From Sphaerospermopsis torques-reginae ITEP-024 (lineage in GTDB: Bacteria > Cyanobacteriota > Cyanobacteriia > Cyanobacteriales > Nostocaceae): DNA of 64,000 bases. Of this stretch, positions 27,183-37,900 are shown one piece after another. A model generated the notes under the pieces. It saw nothing but the letters and a program-made list of their open reading frames with translations. It did no database searches and was not told where the DNA came from. The stretch lies in NCBI RefSeq assembly GCF_019598945.1, contig NZ_CP080598.1:62001-126000 (forward strand), given 5' to 3'. The position numbers and the translations under genes were made by a program. The first letter of the stretch is position 1. Every line of letters begins with the position of its first letter.

Positions 27183-30100
27183 ATGAGCGACTTACTAAAA
27201 CAACTTGAAAAATTATCACCAGAAAAACGAGCATTAGTTTTACAAAAACTCAAAAAGCAACAACAAATCCCACTCCTCAAACCAGTATCACGGGAAAAAC
27301 CCCTTCCCCTCTCCTTTGCTCAACAAAGACTGTGGTTTATTGACCAACTAGAAGGAGAAAATGGTGTTTATAATGTGCCATTTTTCTGGCAGATTAGCGG
27401 TATTTTAAATATTAATGCTTTAGAAAAAGCCATTTTAGAAATTATCCAACGCCATGAAATATTACGCACTAGCTTCTCTATTGTTAATGAATCACCCATA
27501 CAGATAATTCACACCCAACCTGAATTAAAAATAGAAGTCCTAGACTGGCGACAAGTACCAGAAAAAGACAAATTCAGCAAAGCTAAACATTTAGCAACAG
27601 CAGAATTACAACAACCATTTGATTTATCAAAAGCTCCTTTATTGCGAGTAAAATTACTGCAACTAGCTGATCAATCTCATTTGCTATTATTGGTGATTCA
27701 TCACATAGTTTGTGATGGTTGGTCAATGGATATTTTCCGCCGAGAATTATTCACTCTTTACACCGCTTTTTGTAGTGGGGAATCTTCTTATTTAGCGCCA
27801 TTATCTTTACAATATGCTGATTTTGCTCACTGGCAAAGATCATATTTACAAGGAGAAACTTTAAATAAACAACTCAATTACTGGCAACAACAATTAGCAA
27901 AAATTAACCCATTATTAGAACTACCTACAGATTATCCCCGTCCATCAGTCCAAAGTTTTCGCGGACGTAGTGAATTTATACAAATTGATCTAGATTTAAC
28001 ACAAAAATTAAAGCGGTTAAGTCAGGAGTCAGGAACGACTTTGTTTATGACTTTGCTGGCAGTATTTACGCTGTTATTGTCTCGTTATAGTAGACAAGAT
28101 GATATTGTAGTTGGTTCTGCGATCGCCAATCGTAACCGCAAAGAAATAGAACCCTTAATTGGCTTTTTTGTCAATACTCTGGCTTTGCGTACCAACTTAC
28201 AAGGAAATCCCACTTTTTCAGAATTACTGCAACGGGTAAAACAAGCAACTTTAGATGCTTATGATCATCAAGATTTACCCTTTGAAAAATTAGTTGATGA
28301 ATTAGGATTAGAGCGATCGCTTGCTCATCATCCCCTCTTTCAAGTTGCTTTTGGTTTGCAAGCTGGAACTCCAGAGAAACTAGAAATTCCTGATTTAACT
28401 CTCACCCGCTTTGAGTGGGAAAACACCACAACATTTTTTGATTTATCACTAATCTTCCGGGAAACTCCCCAAGGTTTAACCGGAGAATGGGAATATGCAA
28501 CTGATTTGTTTGCAGATACAACTATTCAAAGGATGGTGCGCCATTTTGAGGTTCTGCTAAAGCAAATTATTGATAATCCCCATCAATCAATTAATACTCT
28601 ATCTTTGCTGACTCAAGATGAAATTCAGCAACTACAAACATGGAATCAAACAGAAACAGAATATCCTCAAGATAAAACTTTTGTTGACTTATTTGCAGAA
28701 CAAGTTATCAAAAATCCTGATAAGTTAGCTGTAGTTTTTGCATCTGAAAGTCTAACTTATCAACAGTTAAATGCAAAAGCAAACCAACTAGCTAATTATT
28801 TAATTGAAAATTACCAAATTCAACCAGATACCTTAATTGGTATTTCTGTGGAACGTTCTTTGGAAATGATTGTTGGTATTTTAGGGATTCTGAAAGCTGG
28901 TGGTGCTTATGTACCCATTGATCCCAACTATCCCCAAGAACGAATTGAGTTGATGTTAGCAGATTCTGGAATATCGGTTTTATTAACTCAAAGTTGTTTA
29001 GTAGATAAATTACCTTTAGATAGTTTAGAAAATACTGTTAAAGTTGTTTATTTAGATGAAGAAAGAGACAAATACCCATCACCCATTGTCAATTGTCAAT
29101 TGTCAACTGTCAATTACAATAATTTAGCTTATGTAATTTATACCTCTGGTTCAACAGGTAAACCCAAAGGAGTAATGATTGAACATCAAGCAATTGTTAA
29201 TTTAGCTTTAGCTTGGGGTGAAAAATTCCAAGTTAAAAATGAAAGTCGTTTACTACAATTCGGTTCTTTTAGTTTTGATTTATCTATTGGTGAAATTGCG
29301 ACTGCTTTATCAGCAGGTGCTTGTTTATATTTAGGTCATAAAGATACTTTATTGCCTGGTGAAAGTTTAGTTGAATTTTTAATTGAACACAAAATTACTC
29401 ATGGGTTTTTATCACCTTCAGCTTTATCTGTTTTACCAAAAACAAATTTCCCAGATTTACAATGTCTGACTGTTGGTGGTGAGGCTTGTGCGGCTGAATT
29501 AGTAAGTCAATGGGGAACAGAACAATATTTATATAATTGCTATGGTCCTACAGAATCTACAGTAACGGCTGCTATTTATCTTTGTCAACCCAATGGCGAA
29601 AAACCACCAATTGGTAAACCATTACCTAATATCCGTATTTATATTTTAGATGCTAATCATCAACCATTGCCCCCAGGAATACCAGGGGAATTATGTATTG
29701 CGGGAGTAGGTTTAGCGCGGGGTTATCTTAATCGTCCTGATTTAACAGCTACAAAATTCATTGATATTAAGTTATTTGGTAAATCTGAACGGATTTATAA
29801 AACCGGTGATTTAGCTAAATGGAATAATCAAGGCTATTTAGAATATTTGGGTCGCATTGATGAACAAGTAAAATTACGGGGTTTTAGAATTGAACTGGGT
29901 GAAATAGAATCACTATTATTACAACATCCATCAGTTAAAGAAGCTGTGGTGATTTTATATGAAACTGACAACAATCCCCGGTTAATTGCCTATATTACAG
30001 AGTCAGAAAAAACCGCGAATTTGGCGGTTGAAGTGAGAGAATACCTCAAAAATAACTTGCCAAATTATATGGTTCCCAGCCAGATTATGGTTTTGGAAAA

Positions 30101-33100
30101 CTTGCCTCTGACTGCTAATGGGAAAATAAACCGTCGTGCATTACCAGCACCAAACACAACAACTGCTGCTGATGTGGAAATACCAGCAACTCCAACAGAA
30201 GAAATATTAGCTAGTTTATGGCAAGGTTTGTTAAAAGTTAAGTCTATTAGTCGTAGTGATAACTTTTTTGAGTTGGGTGGAAATTCTTTATTAGCAACAC
30301 AATTAATTACCCGCATTCGTGACGGTTTTCAGGTAGAAATACCTGTCCGTAAGGTATTTGAACAAAGTATTTTATCTGAGTTAGCGCGGGAAATTGATAA
30401 AGCATCTAAGAGTGTCATTTTACCTGCGATCGCACCTCAACCAGACCATGAACCAAAAACCCTATCTTTTGCCCAATCACGACTTTGGTTTTTAGCCCAG
30501 TTGGAAGGTCAAGGAACTTCTTCTACCTATAATATGCCGATCGCATTCCAAATTGACGGTAATCTCAATGTCAATGCTCTGCGGCAAAGTTTAACTTATT
30601 TATTAGAACGGCATACAAGTTTACGCTCTTATTTTCCTGGCTTCAAGGGAGAACCGCAAGTATTAATCACCAGATTAAACGATATAGAAGTTCTGGAAAT
30701 TGCTGACTTGCAAACACTCGACCCCAAGACGCAAGCAGAGGATGTACGCAAGTTAGCTGATAGTCATGCTCAAGAACCCTTTGATTTAAATACTGGTCCT
30801 CTGTTTAAAACTAAACTACTGCAACTGAGCGAGCAAAAAAATGTCCTGCTGATTAATATGCACCACATTATCAGTGATGGCTGGTCCATAGGTGTATTTA
30901 AGCGAGAATGGGAACAAGCTTATGCTGCATATACTGCGGGTTCTATACCAAACTTGTCACCGTTGCCGATTCAGTATAGCGATTTTGCAGCTTGGCAGCG
31001 CAATTGGTTACAAGGGGAAACTTTAAGAAATCAGGAAAATTACTGGCAACAACAACTAGCTGATGCACCCAGCTTACTAGAATTACCTACAGATTATCCC
31101 CGTCCCGCACAACAAAGTTATCAGGGTAAGGGATATAAACATCGTTTGAGCAAGGAACTAACACACAAATTAAAAGTTCTTAGTCAACAACATGGGGTAA
31201 GTTTGTTTATGACCATGTTGGCTAGTTTTAATATTTTACTATCCCGTTACAGTCGTGCAGAAGATTTATGTGTGGGTACTGTAATTGCTAACCGCACCCA
31301 TCGAGATATAGAAGGATTAATCGGCTTTTTTGTCAATACCTTAGTATTGCGGAGCAAAATTCAGTCAGAGCAAGGATTTATTCACCTACTCCAACAAACT
31401 CGCCAAACTTGTTTAGAAGCTTATGCCCATCAAGACATTCCCTTTGAATATCTGGTAGAAAAACTGCAACCAGAACGCACCCTCAGTTATAATCCTTTAT
31501 TCCAAGTGATGATAGTATTGCAAAACATGGAAGGTGCAGGAAAGTATGTGAATTTAACAGGGTTAGAGATTCAAGAATTTAAACAAAACTATCCCTTTGC
31601 TAAATTTGATTTGACTCTTGATCTTTGGGATAGAGATGGTCAATTAGACTGTATGTGGGGATATGCTACCGATTTATTTACAGAAGAAACTATTAAACGC
31701 ATGGCGGGACATTTTGAAGTTTTGCTGACAGCAATTACTGAAAATCCCCAACAGCCAATTTATCAGCTACCCATCATCACTCCAGCAGAAATTCAACAGC
31801 TACAAATTTGGAATCAAACAGACGCAGATTATCCTCAAAATCATACTCTGATGACTCTGTTTGCACAACAGGTAGAAAAAACCCCTGATCAAATTGCAGT
31901 GGTGTTTGCAAATCAAAGTTTGACTTATGCACAACTGAATCAAAAAGCTAATCAATTAGCCCAAAAAATATCTAATTATTTAATTCAAAATCACCAAATT
32001 CAACCTAATACTTTAATTGGTATTTGTGTTGAACGGTCTTTAGAAATGCTGATTGGGATCTTTGCTATCCTCAAAGCAGGTGGAGCTTATGTCCCAATTG
32101 ATCCGAGTTATCCCCAAGAACGTATTAATTTAATATTAGAAGATAGTAATGCTGCTATATTACTCACAACCAAATCTCTACAAAAACAACTTCCTTTAGA
32201 ACACTTGAAAAATACTACTCAATTAGTATTTTTAGATGAACTAGAGCAAGGAAGTCAGGAGTCGGGAGTTGGGAGTGGGGAGGTTTTTAATTACCAATTA
32301 CCAATTACCAATAGCCATGATTTAGCTTATGTTATTTATACCTCTGGTTCTACAGGAAAACCGAAAGGAGTAGCGATCGCCCATTCTAGTGCTGTGGCCT
32401 TTGTTAAATGGGCGCATTCGGTCTTTAATGCAGAACAACTTGCAGGTGTCTTAGCATCAACTTCTATTTGTTTTGATCTCTCAATTTTTGAAATTTTTGT
32501 TCCCTTGACTCAAGGTGGTAGTGTGATTTTAGTAGAAAATGCCATCTACATTGAGCAAGCACATCAAAGTCCTATACCCATAACTTTGATTAATACAGTA
32601 CCCAGTGCGGCGGCGGAAATGCTAAATATGAATGCTATTCCCTCCACTGTGCAGGTGATGAATTTAGCTGGAGAAACATTAAAAAATAGTTTGGTACAGG
32701 GTTTATATCAAACCACATTGATCAAAGAAATTTATAATCTCTACGGACCTTCTGAGGATACAACTTACTCAACATTTACCAAAGTTGCCAAAAATGCTGA
32801 GAATGAACCAACTATAGGTAAGGCGATCGCCAATACTCGCATCTATATTTTAGATCAATATAATCAACCCCTGCCCCCTGGTATTCCTGGAGAACTTTGC
32901 ATTGCAGGTACAGGTTTAGCACAAAGTTATTTACATTGTCCTGAAACTACCGCCGAAAAATTCATAGAAATAGAATTATTCGGTAAACAGGAGCGAATTT
33001 ATAAAACTGGTGATTTAGCCCGATGGCTATCTGATGGTAATCTGCAATATTTAGGCAGGATCGATCATCAAGTTAAACTGCGTGGTTTTAGAATTGAATT

Positions 33101-34913
33101 AAGTGAAATTGAAACCGCCTTAGTCAAACATCCTCAAATTCAAGAAGCAGTTGTTTTATTGCGGGAAGATAAAGAATTTGATCAACGTTTAGTAGCTTAT
33201 ATTGTTCCCACAAACACAAACAACACCAGCCCAAGCGAACAAGTAGAATTATGGGCATCAGTTTTTAACAATAGCTATTCTCAATCATCAACCCCAACCG
33301 ATGATCCGACTCTGAATATAGCAGGTTGGCAGGATAGCTATACAGGTGAACCAATTCACCCATCAGCGATGCAAGAATGGCGAGATACAACTGTTAACCA
33401 AATTCTCGAATTTGCACCCCAAAAAGTATGGGAAATTGGTTGCGGAACAGGGATGTTATTGTTTAAAATTGCCCCCCATTGTCAACATTATTTGGCTACA
33501 GATTTTTCAGCAGGTGGATTGCAATATATTGAACAACATTTACAACAACAGTCTCTTGAGAAAAAAGTTACTTTAAAAAATAGAACGGCTCACGAATTTG
33601 ATAGCACTCAAACCAATGCTTATGACTTAGTAATTTTCAACTCTGTCATTCAATATTTTCCTTCTTTAGATTACCTGTTAACAGTCATTGAAGGAGCGAT
33701 CAACACTGTCAGCTATCAAGGAAAAATCTTTATTGGCGATGTGCGAAATCTCCATTTATTAGAAGCTTTCCATACCGCAACTCAATTTCATCGCGCCCCT
33801 GATAACTTATCAATTCAGGAATTACGCCAACAAATTCAAACCAGCATTCGCAATGAAGCAGAATTGCTGATTGATCCTGATTTCTTTATCGCTCTCAAAC
33901 AAAGATTTCCTCGCATTACTCACGTAAAAATTGAACTGAAACGGGGTGAAAATCTGACGGAAATGAACCGTTTTCGTTATGATGTGGTTTTATATTTGGA
34001 TGGGTTAGATCCTGCTGTCACTACAAAACCCCAATTGTTAGATTGGCAAGAACAACAACTAAATTTAGACAGAATCAAACAAATTTTAACAACTGGGCAA
34101 CCTGATGTATTGAGCATTAAAAATATTCCCAATGCTCGGTTAACTTCAGAAATGAAGTTGTTAGAAACAATTCCCCAATTAGCAGGAACTGTTAAAGATT
34201 TAAAAGCAATAATTTCTCAAAGTTCATCAGGTATAGAACCCGAAGCTTTCCGCACTTGCACAAGAGATTTACCTTATACACCTTTTATTCAATATAGTTC
34301 TACAGGTTTTGCTTTTTACGATGTGGTTCTGCAAAGGAATATACCAGGGAGAGAGACAATACCCAGATTTAACCAATGGGAAAATTGGCGGATGAAACCT
34401 TGGCAACATTACGCCAATCAACCTTTGCAATATACCATTACTCAAATTGATCCAAATGTATTAGAAGAATGGCGAGATTTTCTAAGTCAAACTTTGCCAG
34501 AGTATATGATTCCCAGCCATTTTATAGTCTTAGAAAAACTACCACTCACACCAAATGGCAAAGTAAACCGTAAAGCCTTAACTGAAGTAGGTAAAACAGT
34601 TGTATCTACAGATATTGAAGTTCCTGTAACAGAGACAGAAAAATCCCTGGCACAAATATGGGCAAAACTGCTGAAATATGAAGTCATAGGCAGACAAGAT
34701 AATTTCTTTAACTTGGGAGGACATTCATTATTAGCAACCCAACTGTGTTATCGCATCCGCGACACTTTCAAAGTAGAATTACCACTGCGTCAAGTATTTG
34801 AAACTCCCACCTTGATTGACTTAGCAAATTATTTGGATAGCTGCCTTTGGGTTAATTCCGCAACAGCAGATGTACAGCCTTTAAACTCAGACGAAGAGGA
34901 AATTGAACTATGA
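27183..34913 (+). CDS. aptC: Anabaenopeptin-type synthetase AptC (C-A-PCP-C-A-MT-PCP)
   Basis: A 2576-residue two-module NRPS. C1 (HHIVCDGW near 173), A1 about 490-990, PCP1 near 1031 (LGGNSL), C2 (HHIISDGW near 1227), A2 about 1545-2020. An N-methyltransferase is embedded before the end of A2 (about 2030-2400, SAM motif VWEIGCGTGM near 2082), then the A10 motif NGKVNRK and PCP2 near 2511. A1 pocket residues read DLGFTGCVT, the known homotyrosine signature of anabaenopeptin synthetases; A2 reads DLFNNALTY, an Ala signature. With the methyltransferase this gives Hty then N-Me-Ala. Two in-frame heptamer-repeat inserts occur (29085-29112; 32253-32312). The stop overlaps aptD as ATGA, so translation is coupled. 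The acidic tail probably docks to AptD. Confidence 0.94.
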   Translation: MSDLLKQLEKLSPEKRALVLQKLKKQQQIPLLKPVSREKPLPLSFAQQRLWFIDQLEGENGVYNVPFFWQISGILNINALEKAILEIIQRHEILRTSFSIVNESPIQIIHTQPELKIEVLDWRQVPEKDKFSKAKHLATAELQQPFDLSKAPLLRVKLLQLADQSHLLLLVIHHIVCDGWSMDIFRRELFTLYTAFCSGESSYLAPLSLQYADFAHWQRSYLQGETLNKQLNYWQQQLAKINPLLELPTDYPRPSVQSFRGRSEFIQIDLDLTQKLKRLSQESGTTLFMTLLAVFTLLLSRYSRQDDIVVGSAIANRNRKEIEPLIGFFVNTLALRTNLQGNPTFSELLQRVKQATLDAYDHQDLPFEKLVDELGLERSLAHHPLFQVAFGLQAGTPEKLEIPDLTLTRFEWENTTTFFDLSLIFRETPQGLTGEWEYATDLFADTTIQRMVRHFEVLLKQIIDNPHQSINTLSLLTQDEIQQLQTWNQTETEYPQDKTFVDLFAEQVIKNPDKLAVVFASESLTYQQLNAKANQLANYLIENYQIQPDTLIGISVERSLEMIVGILGILKAGGAYVPIDPNYPQERIELMLADSGISVLLTQSCLVDKLPLDSLENTVKVVYLDEERDKYPSPIVNCQLSTVNYNNLAYVIYTSGSTGKPKGVMIEHQAIVNLALAWGEKFQVKNESRLLQFGSFSFDLSIGEIATALSAGACLYLGHKDTLLPGESLVEFLIEHKITHGFLSPSALSVLPKTNFPDLQCLTVGGEACAAELVSQWGTEQYLYNCYGPTESTVTAAIYLCQPNGEKPPIGKPLPNIRIYILDANHQPLPPGIPGELCIAGVGLARGYLNRPDLTATKFIDIKLFGKSERIYKTGDLAKWNNQGYLEYLGRIDEQVKLRGFRIELGEIESLLLQHPSVKEAVVILYETDNNPRLIAYITESEKTANLAVEVREYLKNNLPNYMVPSQIMVLENLPLTANGKINRRALPAPNTTTAADVEIPATPTEEILASLWQGLLKVKSISRSDNFFELGGNSLLATQLITRIRDGFQVEIPVRKVFEQSILSELAREIDKASKSVILPAIAPQPDHEPKTLSFAQSRLWFLAQLEGQGTSSTYNMPIAFQIDGNLNVNALRQSLTYLLERHTSLRSYFPGFKGEPQVLITRLNDIEVLEIADLQTLDPKTQAEDVRKLADSHAQEPFDLNTGPLFKTKLLQLSEQKNVLLINMHHIISDGWSIGVFKREWEQAYAAYTAGSIPNLSPLPIQYSDFAAWQRNWLQGETLRNQENYWQQQLADAPSLLELPTDYPRPAQQSYQGKGYKHRLSKELTHKLKVLSQQHGVSLFMTMLASFNILLSRYSRAEDLCVGTVIANRTHRDIEGLIGFFVNTLVLRSKIQSEQGFIHLLQQTRQTCLEAYAHQDIPFEYLVEKLQPERTLSYNPLFQVMIVLQNMEGAGKYVNLTGLEIQEFKQNYPFAKFDLTLDLWDRDGQLDCMWGYATDLFTEETIKRMAGHFEVLLTAITENPQQPIYQLPIITPAEIQQLQIWNQTDADYPQNHTLMTLFAQQVEKTPDQIAVVFANQSLTYAQLNQKANQLAQKISNYLIQNHQIQPNTLIGICVERSLEMLIGIFAILKAGGAYVPIDPSYPQERINLILEDSNAAILLTTKSLQKQLPLEHLKNTTQLVFLDELEQGSQESGVGSGEVFNYQLPITNSHDLAYVIYTSGSTGKPKGVAIAHSSAVAFVKWAHSVFNAEQLAGVLASTSICFDLSIFEIFVPLTQGGSVILVENAIYIEQAHQSPIPITLINTVPSAAAEMLNMNAIPSTVQVMNLAGETLKNSLVQGLYQTTLIKEIYNLYGPSEDTTYSTFTKVAKNAENEPTIGKAIANTRIYILDQYNQPLPPGIPGELCIAGTGLAQSYLHCPETTAEKFIEIELFGKQERIYKTGDLARWLSDGNLQYLGRIDHQVKLRGFRIELSEIETALVKHPQIQEAVVLLREDKEFDQRLVAYIVPTNTNNTSPSEQVELWASVFNNSYSQSSTPTDDPTLNIAGWQDSYTGEPIHPSAMQEWRDTTVNQILEFAPQKVWEIGCGTGMLLFKIAPHCQHYLATDFSAGGLQYIEQHLQQQSLEKKVTLKNRTAHEFDSTQTNAYDLVIFNSVIQYFPSLDYLLTVIEGAINTVSYQGKIFIGDVRNLHLLEAFHTATQFHRAPDNLSIQELRQQIQTSIRNEAELLIDPDFFIALKQRFPRITHVKIELKRGENLTEMNRFRYDVVLYLDGLDPAVTTKPQLLDWQEQQLNLDRIKQILTTGQPDVLSIKNIPNARLTSEMKLLETIPQLAGTVKDLKAIISQSSSGIEPEAFRTCTRDLPYTPFIQYSSTGFAFYDVVLQRNIPGRETIPRFNQWENWRMKPWQHYANQPLQYTITQIDPNVLEEWRDFLSQTLPEYMIPSHFIVLEKLPLTPNGKVNRKALTEVGKTVVSTDIEVPVTETEKSLAQIWAKLLKYEVIGRQDNFFNLGGHSLLATQLCYRIRDTFKVELPLRQVFETPTLIDLANYLDSCLWVNSATADVQPLNSDEEEIEL
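29085..29112. repeat. In-frame ATTGTCA heptamers in aptC A1
   Basis: Three ATTGTCA units and one ACTGTCA encode IVNCQLSTVN just upstream of the A3 motif YTSGSTGKPKG. The same insert occurs at the same site in aptD. Confidence 0.8.
32253..32312. repeat. In-frame tandem repeats in aptC A2
   Basis: GGGAGTC/GGGAGTT-type units (about 32253-32280) and then ACCAATT units (about 32290-32312) encode a Ser/Gly-rich loop and then an NYQLPITN segment, upstream of the A3 motif. The frame is maintained. Confidence 0.75.
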
Positions 34914-37900
34914 CCATGACACAAAATCAACAAGTAGTTTCATTAATGCTTCGTTTGCAAAATATGGGCTGCCGAATTTGGGCAGAAGATGATAAATTAC
35001 GGATTCGTACTAGCAAAAATGCCCTAACGGCGGAACTCAAGCAGGAAATTCAAAACAATAAAGCAGATATTCTCGCATTTTTGAAAGCTGCTAAAAAACA
35101 AGTTGTTGCTACACAGTCTATTCCTAAATTAAGTCCTGACTCTCCCAAGCTGCTGTCCTTTGCTCAACAACGCCTCTGGCTATTGGCGCAACTCCAAGGG
35201 TCATCAGCGGCTTATAATATGCCGATCGCTCTCCAATTAAACGGCGATCTGAATATTGATGCTCTGCGCTCTAGTTTGGCTTATTTATTGAATCGCCATG
35301 AGAGTCTGAGGATGTATTTTCCTACGGTGGCAGGAGAACCGCAAGTAGCTCTGGGGACCGGTGACTGGGGACTGGTGACTGGGGACTGGGAAGAAGTAGG
35401 GGAGAAATTTTTACAATTCTCAAATATCCAAGATTTAATTGATGCTTATGCACAAGAACCATTTGATTTAAATACTGGACCTTTGTTTAAAACTAAGCTG
35501 CTGCAATTACAGGATCAGAAATATATTTTGCTGATCAATATGCACCACATTATCAGTGATGGCTGGTCAATGGGTGTATTTGTGCGGGAGTTACAGCAAG
35601 CTTATACTGCTTATTCTCAAGGTAAAATCCCAAATCTTGCACCCTTACCGATTCAATACAGTGATTATGCAGCTTGGCAACGTCAATGGTTACAAGGGGA
35701 GATATTAGAAAAGCAAATTAATTACTGGAAAAATCAACTAGGTGATTTTTCTCCATTACTAGAATTACCAACAGATTATCCCCGTCCAGCACAACAAAGT
35801 TATAAAGGCGATCGCTATATTTATTCTTTTACACCAGAATTAACTACTGCTGTTAATGCTTTTAGTCAACAGCAAGGTGTAAGTTTATATATGACTTTGT
35901 TGGCTACTTTGAGTATTTTACTATCTCGTTATAGTCGCCAAAATGATTTGTGTATTGGTTCTCCCATTGCTAACCGTACCCATAGCCAAACTGAAGGATT
36001 AATTGGCTTTTTTGTGAATACTTTGGTCATGCGTCAGCAAATTAAACCAGAGCAAAGTTTTATTGAGTTTTTACAACAAACTCGCCAAACTTGTTTAGAT
36101 GCTTATGCTCATCAAGACGTTGCCTTTGATGTTCTGGTAGAAAAATTACATCCAGAACGCAGTATGAGTTATAATCCTTTATTTCAGGTAATGTTGGCAC
36201 TAGAAAATAATCAAAATCCAGACTTTGATTTAGCTGGGTTAGACATGGAATTGTTGGGAGTCAAGAGTGCGATCGCTAAGTTTGATTTAACGCTGTTGAT
36301 AACCGAGTCTGACAACCAATTAAACTGCTCTTGGGAATATGCTACAGACTTATTTGCACGGTGTACTATCCAACGGATGGCGGAACATTTTGCAGTGCTG
36401 CTGAAGGGAATTATTGATCATCCTCAACAACCGATTTATACTCTACCTTTGATGACAGGAGAAGAACTGCTAAAACTACAACGCTCGAATCAAACTCAAA
36501 CCGATTATTTTCAAGATAAAACTTTTGTTGATTTATTTGCAGAACAAGTTCTCAAAAATCCTCATAATATTGCTGTAGTTTTTGAATCTCATGTACAAGG
36601 CAACAGGGAACAGGGAACAGGGAACAGTAAAGAATTAAACACTTTAACTTATCAACAATTAAATGCAAAAGCCGAGCAATTAGCTGATTATTTAATTGAA
36701 AATTATCAAGTTCACCCAGATACTTTAATTGGTATTTCTGTGGAACGTTCTTTAGAAATGATCATTGGTTTCTTGGGTATCATGAAAGCTGGTGGTGCTT
36801 ATGTACCGATTGATCCTAATTATCCCCAAGAACGGATTGAGTTGATGTTAGAAGATTCGGGAATATCGGTTTTATTAACTCAAAGTTTTGTAGTAGATAA
36901 ATTACCTTTAGATAGTTTAGCAAATCCTATTGAATTTGTTTATTTAGATGAAGAACTAGACAAGTACCCATCACCAATTGTCAATTGTCAATTATCAACT
37001 GTCAATTACAATAATTTAGCTTATGTTATTTATACTTCTGGTTCAACGGGAAAACCCAAGGGGGTAATGATTGAACATGGTGGACTGGTAAATTTAATTT
37101 TGGCAGTTGATGAAATTTTGCAAATTCAACCCCAAAGTCGTGTACTACAGTTTGCTAATTTCAGTTTTGATGCTTCCATTTGGGAAATTGCTCCTACCCT
37201 TTCCGCAGGTGCTTGTTTATATCTCACAAAAAAAGAAAATCTGTTACCTAGTCAAGAACTGATTGACTTTTTAACTGAATATAAAATTACTCATGTTACC
37301 TTACCACCTTCAGTTTTATCTTTGTTACCCCACGCAACCTTACCTGATTTGCAAATTTTAATTACTGGTGGTGAAGTTTGCCCCAAAGAATTAGTTACCC
37401 GATGGGCAAAAGGAAGAAGTTTTTTTAATGGTTACGGACCAACGGAATCTACAATTTGTACTAGCATCGCTCTTTGTCAACCCAATGGTAAAAAACCACT
37501 TATTGGTAAACCATTATCTAATCTCCGCATCTATATTTTAGATGCACATAATCAACCATTACCTCCTGGTATTCCTGGAGAATTGTGTATTGCTGGTGTT
37601 GGTTTAGCGCGGGGTTATCTCCATCGTCCTGAATTAACCGCCGAAAAGTTTATTGAAGTAGAATTATTCGGGGAAGTTGAGCGAATTTATAAAACTGGTG
37701 ATTTAGCAAGATGGAAAGATGATGGCAATTTGGAATATTTGGGGCGCATTGACGAGCAGGTAAAATTACGGGGTTTTAGAATTGAACTGGGTGAAATTGA
37801 ATCACTTTTATTACAGCATCCATTAGTTAAAGAAGCTGTTGTCACTTTATATCAAACTGATAGTAATCAAAGTTTAATTGCTTATGTAACGGGAATTGAT

